64,000 bases of DNA from Myxococcota bacterium. Its GTDB lineage: Bacteria > Myxococcota_A > UBA9160 > SMWR01. The translations under genes and the position numbers were made by a program. Shown piece after piece: positions 9,492 to 18,006 of the stretch. Numbering within the stretch: the stretch's first letter is position 1; every line of letters begins with the position of its first letter. Under the pieces are notes generated by a model. It was given only the letters and a program-made list of their open reading frames with translations, made no database searches and was not told the origin of the DNA. Location: contig JBCCEW010000001.1 of the NCBI GenBank assembly GCA_039030075.1, positions 62,001-126,000 on the forward strand, read 5' to 3'.

Positions 9492-10280
9492 ATGTCCGCG
9501 CGCGAAGGAAGACTGGCCGGCCGCACTGCGATGATCACCGGTGCCGGGAGCGGCATTGGTCGCGAGACCGCGCTGCTCTTCGCTCGCGAGGGCGCGAACG
9601 TCGTCGCTGCCGACATCGACGAGTCGCGGGCGAGTGAAACGGTCGCGGCGATTGCCGATGCGGGCGGCCAGGCCCATGCCGTCGCCCTCGACGTGCGCCG
9701 CGCCACGGCGGTGGAGGCGGCCGTCGGCGAGGCAGAGCGCACCTTCGGCGCGCTCCACGTGCTCTTCAACAATGCGGGGATCTTCCCCGACGAAGACGGT
9801 CTCCCCGTCGACACGCCCGAGTCGGTCTGGGAAACCGTGATCGACGTGAACCTCAAGGGCGTGTTCCTGGGCTGCAAGTACGGGATTCCGGCGCTGCAAC
9901 GCGCAGGCGGCGGGTCGATCATCAACACCGCCTCCTTCGTGGCCGTGGTCGGCGCCGCGACGGCCCAGATCGCCTACACCGCCAGCAAGGGCGGTGTGCT
10001 CGCGATGACGCGTGAGATCGCCGTCGCCTACGCGAAGCAGGGCCTCCGCGCGAATGCCCTGTGCCCGGGGCCCGTCGACACGCCGCTCCTGCAGGAGCTG
10101 CTCCGCGACCCCGACGCGCGCGCCCGGCGTCTGGTGCACGTCCCGATGGGACGCCTCGCGAAAGCCGAGGAGATCGCCCGCGCGGCGCTCTTCCTGGCCT
10201 CGGAAGAGTCGTCCTACGTGAACGGCACCCAGTTCCTCGTCGACGGCGCGATCACCGGCGCCTACGTCACGCCCGAGTAG
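9492..10280 (+). CDS. SDR family NAD(P)-dependent oxidoreductase
   Basis: A 262-residue classical short-chain dehydrogenase. The Rossmann motif TGAGSGIGRETALLFA lies near residues 16-31, DVR of the adenine pocket near 70, NNAG near 90, and the catalytic Ser and YTASK pair near 145-165. LCPGPVDTPLL follows the active site, and the C-terminus NGTQFLVDGAITGAY is typical of the FabG/BDH-like group. No ribosome site is clear; a TACCCT hexamer nine bases before the ATG could be a -10 of a nearly leaderless transcript. It is convergent with nadB, with only ten bases between stops. The substrate is unknown. Confidence 0.85.
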   Translation: MSAREGRLAGRTAMITGAGSGIGRETALLFAREGANVVAADIDESRASETVAAIADAGGQAHAVALDVRRATAVEAAVGEAERTFGALHVLFNNAGIFPDEDGLPVDTPESVWETVIDVNLKGVFLGCKYGIPALQRAGGGSIINTASFVAVVGAATAQIAYTASKGGVLAMTREIAVAYAKQGLRANALCPGPVDTPLLQELLRDPDARARRLVHVPMGRLAKAEEIARAALFLASEESSYVNGTQFLVDGAITGAYVTPE

Positions 10281-10290
10281 CGCGGGCCGG

Positions 10291-11913
10291 CTAGACGAGG
10301 TCCTTGCGGCGCACCCGGGTGTCGTCGCTGAAGTTCGTGTCGTCGTGGTCGGGGTAGTCGACGTTGAAGTGCAGGCCGCGGCTTTCCTTGCGGGCCCGCG
10401 CACAGCGAATCACCAGCTCGGCGACGGTGGCGAGGTTGCGCAGCTCGACGAGGGGCGGGGTGACGCGCCAGTTCCAGTAGTAGTCGGTGATCTCCTGCTG
10501 GAGCAGGTCGATGCGTGCCTGGGCACGGCGCAGGCGGCGATCGCTGCGCACGATGCCGACGTAGTTCCACATGAAGCGTCGGATCTCGTCCCAGTTCTGG
10601 GTGATGACGACGGCTTCGGGGCTCTCGGTGGCGTCGCCCGTCTCCCAGGCCGGGGCCTCGTGTTCGTCCGGGGGCACCTCGCGTAGCCGCGCTTCGGTGG
10701 AGCGCGCGGCGGCGTCGGAGAAGACCAGCGCTTCGAGCAGCGAGTTCGACGCCAGCCGGTTGGCCCCGTGGAGCCCCGTGCAGGTGACCTCGCCCGCGGC
10801 GAAGAGGTTCGGCAGGTCGGTTTCGCCGTCGAGGTTGGTGAGGACGCCGCCGCAGCAGTAGTGGGCCGCCGGTACCACCGGGATCGGCTCGCGGGTGAGA
10901 TCGACACCGAACTCGAGGCAGCGCCGATAGATGTTGGGGAAGCGGTCGCGGAGGTAGTCGGCGTCCTTGTGGGTGATGTCGAGGAGGACCGATTCGTCGC
11001 CCGTGCGCTTCAGGGCTTCGTCGATCGCGCGGGCGACGATGTCGCGGGGCGCGAGGTCGGCGAGGTCGTGCAGCCCTTGCATGAAGGGCTCACCCGACTG
11101 GGTCTTGAGGATGCCGCCTTCTCCGCGCACGGCTTCGCTGATCAGGAACGACTTCGCCTGCGGGTGATACAGACAGGTCGGGTGGAACTGGACGAACTCC
11201 ATGTTCGCGAGGGTCGCGCCTGCGCGATAGGCCATCGCCATGCCGTCCCCCGACGCGATGTCCGGGTTGCTCGTGTAGAGATAGACCTTCCCCGCGCCAC
11301 CGGTCGCGAGCATCGTGACGCGCGCCTGGAAGGTGTCGATCTCGCCGTTACCCGAGTCGAGGACGTAGGCGCCGACGGCGCGGTTGGGACCGGGCCAGCC
11401 GAGCTTCTGCGACGTGATGAGATCGATGCCGCAGTGATCCTCGTAGAGCGAGATGTTCGGGTGGGAGCGCGCCTTCGAGAGCAGGACGCGTTCGATCTCC
11501 CGGCCCGTCGCGTCGCGGTGGTGGAGGATGCGGCGGTGGGTGTGTCCGCCTTCGCGGGTGAGGTCGAAGGCCGACTTCCCCGGTTCGGGCGGCGTCTCCG
11601 AGACGTCGAACTCGGCGCCGAGCCGCAGCAGTGCGTCGATCATCGCCGGGCCGCGTTCGATCACGTGCTCGACGACCGGGCGTCGACACAGGCCGTCGCC
11701 GGCGACCAGGGTGTCCTGGACGTGGGCGTCGAAGCTGTCGTCCTCGTCCTGGACGGCGGCGATTCCGCCCTGCGCCCAGTTCGTGGCCGAGTCGGCAGCG
11801 CGCTTCTTGGTGACGATCGCGACGCGCCCCAGCTCCGCGGCGCGCAGCGCGTAGAAGAGGCCTGCGATCCCACTCCCGAGGACGAGGACGTCGAAGCGTT
11901 GGGGGTTCGGCAA
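10291..11913 (-). CDS. nadB: L-aspartate oxidase NadB
   Basis: A flavoenzyme oxidising L-aspartate to iminoaspartate, the first step of de novo NAD synthesis. The FAD-binding motif [17 protein letters not shown] lies near residue 13, followed by [10 protein letters not shown] and a succinate-dehydrogenase-like active-site region ([20 protein letters not shown]), then [13 protein letters not shown] and [25 protein letters not shown]. At 540 residues the length is normal. The TTG start at 11913 is chosen because the FAD motif follows directly and there is no in-frame ATG or GTG near it. nadA and nadC are not adjacent, so the gene stands alone between an SDR and a divergent lytic transglycosylase. 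Confidence 0.93.
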   Translation of the reverse strand: MPNPQRFDVLVLGSGIAGLFYALRAAELGRVAIVTKKRAADSATNWAQGGIAAVQDEDDSFDAHVQDTLVAGDGLCRRPVVEHVIERGPAMIDALLRLGAEFDVSETPPEPGKSAFDLTREGGHTHRRILHHRDATGREIERVLLSKARSHPNISLYEDHCGIDLITSQKLGWPGPNRAVGAYVLDSGNGEIDTFQARVTMLATGGAGKVYLYTSNPDIASGDGMAMAYRAGATLANMEFVQFHPTCLYHPQAKSFLISEAVRGEGGILKTQSGEPFMQGLHDLADLAPRDIVARAIDEALKRTGDESVLLDITHKDADYLRDRFPNIYRRCLEFGVDLTREPIPVVPAAHYCCGGVLTNLDGETDLPNLFAAGEVTCTGLHGANRLASNSLLEALVFSDAAARSTEARLREVPPDEHEAPAWETGDATESPEAVVITQNWDEIRRFMWNYVGIVRSDRRLRRAQARIDLLQQEITDYYWNWRVTPPLVELRNLATVAELVIRCARARKESRGLHFNVDYPDHDDTNFSDDTRVRRKDLV

Positions 11914-11978
11914 AGGGAGGACTCGTAGGGCGCCGGAGGCTAAGGGGCGCCGGAGGAAGCACCGATAACGGCCGAGCG

Positions 11979-12629
11979 ATGGAACGCTCCCATTCTATGC
12001 GTGCCGCCCCGGACGGGGCAATCCCCCGTGGGGGGATCGTGCGGGTTGCCATTGGAGCCGCGCTGCTGGCCTGTGCCCTCGCAGGGCCCGCTGCAGCGGG
12101 CGGCGTCTACATGTACGTCGACGACCGCGGGGTCACCCATTTCACCAACGATCCCCGTGGGGACGATCGCTTCAAGCCGATGACCCTCCGCCGCGAGCTC
12201 TCGCGGCGGGTTCCGAAGCACCGGGCCCCGAAGTCCCGGAAGTACGACCCTCTGATCACCAGTGCGGCCTACCACCAGGGGCTGCCGCCCGCCCTGATCA
12301 AGGCCGTGATCGCCGCCGAGTCGGCTTTCGATTCCCAGGCCGTCTCCCACGCCGGCGCCCAGGGGCTGATGCAGCTGATGCCGGCCACGGCCGCCAGCCT
12401 CGGGGTCAACAACGCCTTCGAGCCCGCCCAGAACGTCCACGGCGGGAGCGCCTACCTCCGGAAGATGCTGGATCGCTATGGCGATGTGAGCCGCGCCCTG
12501 GCCGCGTACAACGCCGGGCCGACCGCCGTGGATCGCTACGGCGGCATTCCGCCCTACCGGGAGACCAAGGCTTACGTGGAGCGGGTTCTGACCTACTATC
12601 GTCGATATCATGGCGATTTCCCTCGATAG
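11979..12629 (+). CDS. DUF4124 - lytic transglycosylase
   Basis: A periplasmic or envelope-bound SLT/Slt70-type lytic transglycosylase that cleaves peptidoglycan. Residues 20-42 form a signal peptide, followed by a DUF4124-like segment ([16 protein letters not shown]). The catalytic domain holds the conserved glutamate in [16 protein letters not shown], then [19 protein letters not shown] and [11 protein letters not shown]. At 216 residues it is a short, stand-alone member. Its last 20 bases overlap pgsA. An ATG at 11997 is an alternative start; a GATAAC hexamer nine bases before 11979 could be a -10 element. Confidence 0.85.
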   Translation: MERSHSMRAAPDGAIPRGGIVRVAIGAALLACALAGPAAAGGVYMYVDDRGVTHFTNDPRGDDRFKPMTLRRELSRRVPKHRAPKSRKYDPLITSAAYHQGLPPALIKAVIAAESAFDSQAVSHAGAQGLMQLMPATAASLGVNNAFEPAQNVHGGSAYLRKMLDRYGDVSRALAAYNAGPTAVDRYGGIPPYRETKAYVERVLTYYRRYHGDFPR

Positions 12630-13392
12630 CGAGCCGATCGAGTCGGTCGCCGCGCCGTCGTCCGGGCGCCGGCCGCCGCTCTCCCGCCACGCCCTGCAGG
12701 GAAAGACCTCCGCCGAGACGCGCGAACGGTCCGTGCCCGCACCCGACGAAACGAACACCGTTTCCGCAACCGCTCCCGAGGCCCCGCCGGCGGAACGGTT
12801 CTGGAATCTGCCCAACACCATCACCGCGATGCGCGCGGCGGTGGTGCCGGTCCTGCTGCTGCACCCGCTCTTCCCGAGCGAGTCCGCCAGTGCGGTGATG
12901 GCCTGGTTCTTCATCGTGGCCGCCGTCTCCGACCTCGTCGACGGCTGGCTGGCGCGCCGCGGTCAGCAGGTCACCCACATCGGCAAGCTGCTCGATCCGC
13001 TCGCCGACAAGCTGCTCGTTTCCACGGCCCTGATCGTCCTGCTCGCGATGGGGCGAATCCCGCTCTGGGCCACCTGGATGGTGGTGACGATCGTCGGCCG
13101 CGAGCTCGCCGTCACCGGCCTGCGCGGCATCGCGTCGGCGGGCGGACAGGTCGTGGCGGCGTCGAGCCTCGGCAAGCTGAAGACCGTCACGCAGAACATC
13201 GCGGTGGGGGCCTTGCTCTTCCACTTCACGACGATCGGGCTGAACGCCCAGACCGTCGGCCTCGTCTTCCTCTTCATCGCCACGGCGCTCACGATCGCGT
13301 CGGGATACCACTACTTCGCGCAGTACTTCCGGAGCCTGGCCGCCGCGCCGCAGGGGAATGATGCAGAGACCGGAACTGGGAGTGACTCATGA
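12610..13392 (+). CDS. pgsA: CDP-diacylglycerol-glycerol-3-phosphate 3-phosphatidyltransferase
   Basis: An inner-membrane enzyme of phosphatidylglycerol synthesis. The CDP-alcohol phosphotransferase signature is present as DLVDGWLARRGQ followed by GKLLDPLADK, giving the DxxDGxxAR...GxxxDxxxD pattern. NLPNTITAMR before it is the usual start of the family. Residues 1-60 form a non-conserved, Pro/Ala-rich cytoplasmic extension that PgsA does not normally have, so translation may instead begin internally. About five hydrophobic segments follow. It overlaps the transglycosylase before it and shares an ATGA with the next gene. Confidence 0.88.
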   Translation: MAISLDSEPIESVAAPSSGRRPPLSRHALQGKTSAETRERSVPAPDETNTVSATAPEAPPAERFWNLPNTITAMRAAVVPVLLLHPLFPSESASAVMAWFFIVAAVSDLVDGWLARRGQQVTHIGKLLDPLADKLLVSTALIVLLAMGRIPLWATWMVVTIVGRELAVTGLRGIASAGGQVVAASSLGKLKTVTQNIAVGALLFHFTTIGLNAQTVGLVFLFIATALTIASGYHYFAQYFRSLAAAPQGNDAETGTGSDS

Positions 13393-14699
13393 CCCGTTTG
13401 ACGGAACTGCGACATCGCATCGAATCGCGTGACGCGCGGATCGGCGTCGTCGGCCTGGGCTACGTCGGGCTTCCCCTCGCGATCGAGTTCGCGAAGCAGG
13501 GCTTCCACGTCACGGGCTTCGACCTCAATCGCTCGAAGATCGAAACGCTGAACGACGGCGATTCCTACATCGAAGACGTCCCGGCCGACGAGGTGGCGAA
13601 GGTCACCCAGAGCGGCGCCCTGGTGGCCACGACGGATTTCGGGGAGCTCGCGCGCTGCGACGTGATCAACGTCTGCGTGCCGACCCCGCTCACGCGCAGC
13701 AAGGACCCCGACGTCTCGCACATGGCCGAGGCCATGGAGGAGATTCGCAAGCGCCTGCGTGTCGGGCAGCTGATCGTGCTGGGCAGCACCACCTACCCGG
13801 GCACCACCCATGAGCTCTTCGTGCCGCTCCTCGAGGGCACGGGGCTGAAGGTGGGCGAGGACTTCGCGATCGCCTTCGGGCCCGAGCGCATCGACCCGGC
13901 GAATCAGCAGTTCGCCGTGAACGAGGTGCCGAAGGTCGTGGGCGGCGAGACGCCGCTCTGCTGCGAGCTCGCGTCGGCGCTCTTCAAGACCATCTTCGAC
14001 ACGGTGGTGCCGGTGTCTTCCACCCAGAGTGCCGAGATGGTGAAGCTCCTCGAGAACACCTTCCGCGCCATCAACATCGGCCTCGTGAACGAGGTGGCGC
14101 TGATGTGCGAGCGCCTGGGGCTCGACGTCTGGGAAGTGATCGAAGCGGCGGCCACCAAGCCCTACGGCTACATGAAATTCCTGCCGGGGCCCGGCCTCGG
14201 GGGGCACTGCATTCCCGTCGACCCGACCTACCTCTCGTGGAAGATGAAGACGCTGAACTTTCCCGCGCGCTTCATCGAGTTGGCCACCGAGATCAACAAC
14301 GCGATGCCGTCCCACGTGGCGGATCGCGTGGCCGATATCCTGAACGACGACCGCCTCGCGGTGAACGGCGCGCGGATCCTGATCCTGGGCGTGGCCTACA
14401 AGGCGAACGTCTCCGACGTCCGCGAGTCGCCGGCCCTCGATGTGATCCAGCGGCTGCGCGAGAAGGGCGCCGAGATCGCCTTCCACGATCCCCATGTCAG
14501 CGAGATCGATATCGAGGGCCACACGCTCAAGGGCACCGATCTCTCGGACGCCACCCTGGCGGCCTACGACCTGGTGATCATCCTGACCGACCACGCCGCG
14601 GTCGACACCGCGCGGGTGGTGGAGAAGGCCGAGCGCGTCTTCGACACCCGCAACGCCACCAAGGGCATCGCCGGTGGCGAGAAGGTGCGGAGGCTCTAG
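13389..14699 (+). CDS. UDP-sugar dehydrogenase (WbpO/TviB-like)
   Basis: A nucleotide-sugar 6-dehydrogenase that oxidises a UDP-hexose(NAc) to the uronic acid using two NAD+. The NAD motif GVVGLGYVGLPLAIEFAKQG lies near 19-38, STTYPGTTHE near 133, and the catalytic Cys274 in GPGLGGHCIPVDPTYLSWK. The C-terminal UDP-binding domain has GVAYKANVSDVRESPALDV. At 436 residues and with the HCIPVDP active site it fits the UDP-GlcNAc/GalNAc dehydrogenase branch better than plain Ugd, though the substrate is not proven. ATGA coupling to pgsA puts lipid and surface-sugar genes on one transcript. Confidence 0.85.
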   Translation: MTRLTELRHRIESRDARIGVVGLGYVGLPLAIEFAKQGFHVTGFDLNRSKIETLNDGDSYIEDVPADEVAKVTQSGALVATTDFGELARCDVINVCVPTPLTRSKDPDVSHMAEAMEEIRKRLRVGQLIVLGSTTYPGTTHELFVPLLEGTGLKVGEDFAIAFGPERIDPANQQFAVNEVPKVVGGETPLCCELASALFKTIFDTVVPVSSTQSAEMVKLLENTFRAINIGLVNEVALMCERLGLDVWEVIEAAATKPYGYMKFLPGPGLGGHCIPVDPTYLSWKMKTLNFPARFIELATEINNAMPSHVADRVADILNDDRLAVNGARILILGVAYKANVSDVRESPALDVIQRLREKGAEIAFHDPHVSEIDIEGHTLKGTDLSDATLAAYDLVIILTDHAAVDTARVVEKAERVFDTRNATKGIAGGEKVRRL

Positions 14700-14778
14700 G
14701 CGCAACACTGGACGGGGCCGAGCGGGGAGGGCGTCTCCTCCCCGGAATCGAGCCGCTGGGGCCGAAGCGGCTGCGCCC

Positions 14779-14807
14779 TTGACGCGCCCGCGGGGGGCCC
14801 GGATACT
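14779..14807 (+). promoter_or_regulatory. Promoter of tRNA-Gly
   Basis: TTGACG at 14779-14784 and GATACT at 14802-14807 are 17 bases apart. The predicted transcript start lies about 14 bases before the mature tRNA. This is the best sigma-70-like promoter in the window. Confidence 0.6.
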
Positions 14808-14828
14808 CTCCCGTCCAACGCTTTCCGA

Positions 14829-14904
14829 GCACGAGTAGCTCAGTTGGTAGAGCGCCACGTTGCCAACGTGGGGGTCGCCGGTTCGAGCCCGGTCTCGTGC
14901 TCCA
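14829..14904 (+). tRNA. tRNA-Gly (GCC)
   Basis: A 76-base cloverleaf with encoded CCA. The acceptor GCACGAG pairs with CTCGTGC, the D arm has GCTCAGTTGGTAGAGC, the anticodon stem CCACG/CGTGG encloses the loop TTGCCAA with anticodon GCC, and the T arm GCCGG-TTCGAGC-CCGGT follows. The discriminator is U, as usual for glycine tRNAs. It has its own promoter and is followed at once by a strong terminator. Confidence 0.97.
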
Positions 14905-14905
14905 G

Positions 14906-14950
14906 AAAAACGAAGCGCCCCCGGCCACCCGGCCGGGGGCGTTCTCGTTT
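14906..14950 (+). terminator. Strong intrinsic terminator after tRNA-Gly
   Basis: A perfect 11-base stem (14916-14926 with 14931-14941, loop ACCC) is extended outward by an A-rich left flank (from 14906) and a T-rich right flank with one bulge. The symmetry means it could terminate transcription from both sides. Confidence 0.85.
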
Positions 14951-15064
14951 GTGGGCGCAGAGGGCCCCCGCCCCCCGCGCGGCTTGACCCGCGGATCGTC
15001 GCGACGGGAAGATGGGCCGACGCGACCGCGCCGGGTGAAGCCGTGGGATCGCGGCGGGGGCTCC

Positions 15065-17326
15065 ATGCGTCTAGCGCGAAGGCACGACAGGAAACCGCCG
15101 GCTCGCTACCTGGCGGCCGTCCTCGTCGTGCTCGCACTCTCGACCGAGGTGAGCGCGGACGGACTCTTCATCGATCGCATCGATGTCGAGCCCGGGCCCA
15201 ATGGCGTCCAGGCGGTCGACGTAAACGGTGACGGGGAGGTCGACCTGCTCACGGCGGGAATCGATGGCCACGCCTTGGCAGTCCTCTTGGCGAACGGGGA
15301 CGGCACCTACGCGCCGCCGGTGCTGTACGGGCCGAGTACGCTCCCCATCGGCCTGGCCGCGGTCGACGTCGACGGCGATACGATCCTGGACGTGCTCTCG
15401 GTGCGGAGCAATCAGGTGCGTGCGCTGCTCGGCAACGGCGACGGCACCTTTCAGGCGTCGATCAACTCCCCGTCGACATTGGCCCTCTTTACGAGCAGCT
15501 TCGCCGTCGGTGATCTCGATGGGGACAGCGTTCCCGACCTCGTCACGACGGATCAGTTCACCGGCGTCAACGTGGTGCTGGGGAACGGCGACGGGACCTT
15601 CCAGCTGCCGGTGGCGTACCCGGTGGGCACCCCCGGGTCCACCTTCCCGTTCGGCGCGCGGATCGCCGATCTGAACGGCGACAGCGCGCCCGACATCGTG
15701 GCGACGAACTCGGTGAGTTCGAACGTCCATGTCCTCCTCGGAAACGGGGACGGCACCTTCCAGGCTGCGAACGACCTCACGATCGGAGTTTCCCCGGGGC
15801 GGACTGCGTTCATCGACGTCGATGGCGACACGGTCCTGGATCTGCTCGCGATCGATTTTACGACCAGCGAGCTGCTCATCCTGCCCGGCAACGGAGACGG
15901 GACCTTTCAGACGCCACAGGTCTCGTCGGCCGGAGAGGCGACGGGCATCCTCGAGGTCGTGGATGTCGATGGGGACGGCGTCACGGACATCGTGGGCTTC
16001 GCCCAAGGGGGCAACGGCGTGTCGGTGCTCCTGGGCAACGCCGGCGGCAGCTTCCAGCCCGGAGTCAAGTACGGCGCGGGCCGCGGCGTCGGGGCGGTGG
16101 ACGTCGCGGACATCGACGGGGACGGCCTCCTCGATATCGCGACGGAGAATTCGCAGAGCAGTGACCTGAGCATCCTGAAAGGTCTCGGCGACGGGAGTTT
16201 CCTGGCTGCCGAGACCTACGAAGCCGGGGACTCTCCTGGCGCGGCACTCCCCGTCGATCTGAACGGCGACCAGGTTCCCGACCTGGTCGCGTCGAACGGA
16301 CCTACCGACACGTTGAGCATCTTGCTAGGAAACGGAGACGGTACCTTCTCGGCGGCCATCAGCGTTCCAGCCGGGGACAACCCCGGCTTCGTCCAATCGT
16401 CCGACTTCGACGGCGACGGCATCGTCGATCTCGCCGCAACGAGCCGAAACGACAACAGCGTCGTCGTCTTGCTCGGGAACGGGGATGGCACGCTCCAGCC
16501 GGCGGCTTCGTTTCCCGCCGGTGAGTTGCCCTCGTCGCTCGTCGTGGCCGACCTCGATGGCGACTCGATTTCGGACCTCCTCGTGGCGAACGCGGGGCTC
16601 GACGAAGGGCGCGCGCTGCTCGGCAACGGCGACGGGACCTTCCAGGCTCCCGTCGCGTTCTCGACTGGAGAGTCGCCGAAGTCCTTCGCGGTGGCCGATC
16701 TCGACGCCGATTCTGTCCCGGACGTCGTCGCCGTCAACGGCAGCAACGCGAACGAAGTGAGCGTCCTTCTGGGAAACGGGGACGGCAGCTTTCAGGCGCC
16801 GGATCCCGTCTCGGTGGGGCAGATACCGGAAGCCGCACTGATCGAGGATCTCGACGGGGACTTGATTCCCGACTTGATCGTCGCCAACAACGTCAGCGAC
16901 GATGTGAGCGTGCTCCTTGGCATCGGGAACGGGACGTTCCAGCAGGACGTGGTGTACCCGACTGGGGATACCCCGCTCGGGCTGGCCCTCGCAGACGTGA
17001 CTCTCGATGGGAAGCCAGACGTGATTACCGCGAACTGGCGGAGCGACGACGTGAGCGTGCTCCCGGGGAACGGCGACGGCAGCTTTGGCCCGCCTCTGCA
17101 CTTCGAGGTCGGAGATGCGCCGAGAACAGTGGCGGTCGCCGACTTCGACGGAGATCTCGTTCCCGACTTGGTGACGACGAACGAGGCGAGCGACGACCTC
17201 AGCGTGCTGCTCAACCTCTGCGACCGACCCCCGGTGCCGGGGCTCGGGGTCGTGGGGGGTGCGTTGCTCTCCGTGCTCTTGGCGAGTAGGGGTGCGACGC
17301 GTGCGCGCCGCAGACGTGTTTGCTGA
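15065..17326 (+). CDS. Secreted FG-GAP/VCBS repeat protein, 13 repeats
   Basis: A 753-residue exported protein. After a signal peptide (about 12-35, ending near VSA) the chain is a run of 13 FG-GAP-type units of roughly 50-60 residues. Each carries an acidic loop such as DLDGDSVPDLV, which binds calcium in integrin-like propellers, and a closing VLLGNGDGTFQ motif. Two seven-bladed propellers or one continuous array are possible. The C-terminus VPGLGVVGGALLSVLLAS plus an arginine cluster is a sorting-tag-like tail: helix then basic residues, but Pro-Gly-Leu replaces the PEP triad. ATG 15065 is chosen because the signal peptide follows; the frame is open further left through the terminator, which is not credible coding. 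The ligand is unknown; a role in adhesion or matrix binding is inferred. Confidence 0.8.
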   Translation: MRLARRHDRKPPARYLAAVLVVLALSTEVSADGLFIDRIDVEPGPNGVQAVDVNGDGEVDLLTAGIDGHALAVLLANGDGTYAPPVLYGPSTLPIGLAAVDVDGDTILDVLSVRSNQVRALLGNGDGTFQASINSPSTLALFTSSFAVGDLDGDSVPDLVTTDQFTGVNVVLGNGDGTFQLPVAYPVGTPGSTFPFGARIADLNGDSAPDIVATNSVSSNVHVLLGNGDGTFQAANDLTIGVSPGRTAFIDVDGDTVLDLLAIDFTTSELLILPGNGDGTFQTPQVSSAGEATGILEVVDVDGDGVTDIVGFAQGGNGVSVLLGNAGGSFQPGVKYGAGRGVGAVDVADIDGDGLLDIATENSQSSDLSILKGLGDGSFLAAETYEAGDSPGAALPVDLNGDQVPDLVASNGPTDTLSILLGNGDGTFSAAISVPAGDNPGFVQSSDFDGDGIVDLAATSRNDNSVVVLLGNGDGTLQPAASFPAGELPSSLVVADLDGDSISDLLVANAGLDEGRALLGNGDGTFQAPVAFSTGESPKSFAVADLDADSVPDVVAVNGSNANEVSVLLGNGDGSFQAPDPVSVGQIPEAALIEDLDGDLIPDLIVANNVSDDVSVLLGIGNGTFQQDVVYPTGDTPLGLALADVTLDGKPDVITANWRSDDVSVLPGNGDGSFGPPLHFEVGDAPRTVAVADFDGDLVPDLVTTNEASDDLSVLLNLCDRPPVPGLGVVGGALLSVLLASRGATRARRRRVC

Positions 17327-17400
17327 GCGCTTTCGTCCCCCATCGGGAGCACGTTGGAACACGGCGCCCGTCGATCTGCGAAGGCGCCGAACGGTCGGTG

Positions 17401-17764
17401 TCATCCCGGGTCCGAGCGAGCGGCCCGCGAAGGTCGTGCCCGGTTCATCGCTGCGAGCCCGAGCAACAAGAGCACGCCCGAGTGGGGTTCGGGGACGGGT
17501 GTCAGGCTCTCGATGCTCCCAAGAAAGTCGATCTGACCCCCGTCGACGTCGGTCCAGAACACGCTGAACCCATCGCTCTCGAAGTCGAGGAACGCGGGGA
17601 AGTCCGCGCTCCACGAGATCGCCCATACCCACACCGGTCCCGGCAACACTGGAGTCCCTGAGGGAGAGGACTCTCAGGTCGCCCGCCAGCGCGACCGGAA
17701 CCGCAGAGCCCGGCGTCGCGACGAGCCCCGCGCAAACGCCGAGGACGAGGGGGAAGGGCTTCAT
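17401..17764 (-). pseudogene. Frameshifted small PEP-CTERM protein
   Basis: Two pieces of one short exported protein lie in different frames. From ATG 17764 one frame gives a signal peptide (MKPFPLVLGVCAGLVATPGS...) and continues to about LRVLSLRDSS. A different frame, open only after a stop near 17685, gives ISWSADFPAFLDFESDGFSVFWTD and then the sorting tail PVPEPHSGVLLLLGLAAMNRARPSR, ending at 17401. One small insertion or deletion around 17650-17690 would restore an open reading frame of about 120 residues. Either it is a decaying gene or the assembly has an error here. The repaired product would still be very short for a PEP-CTERM protein, so an internal deletion may also have occurred. 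It is convergent with the FG-GAP gene. Confidence 0.65.
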
Positions 17765-18006
17765 GGGGTCTCCGCCAGCTCACGAGTGGCGATGCACCCG
17801 ACCCCTGCCCAGGATGGGTGGCCCCAGTATGTCAGAAATGGGCTGAGCCCTGTCGTGGCTCTCGTCGGCCTCGGCTCGACGGGTAGCGCCGGCTGAGGTC
17901 GCCCGCGGTCGCCTCGCGCCGAGCAGGTTCCGTCGGGACGTGTCAGTCTGGGGTGTCGCTGCGGCGCCGTGGACCACCCGCGCGTGGCCGCCTACGGGAG
18001 GCCGCC

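Noticed and set aside
10768-11928. Long plus-strand frame opposite nadB
   Set aside because: Mirror frame of a clearly recognised gene; composition is Asp/Val/Glu-rich with no motif.
14897-15064. N-terminal extension of the FG-GAP gene to position 14897
   Set aside because: It would read through the tRNA end and the terminator hairpin; the signal peptide supports 15065.
13311-15137. Long minus-strand frame covering the dehydrogenase gene and the tRNA
   Set aside because: It would run through the tRNA and terminator and has no recognisable domain.
15065-17326. Tandem DNA repeat locus
   Set aside because: The periodicity is explained by 13 FG-GAP units in one intact gene.
17327-17400. GGCGCC inverted repeat as a terminator between convergent genes
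   Set aside because: Short arms and no T run on either strand.
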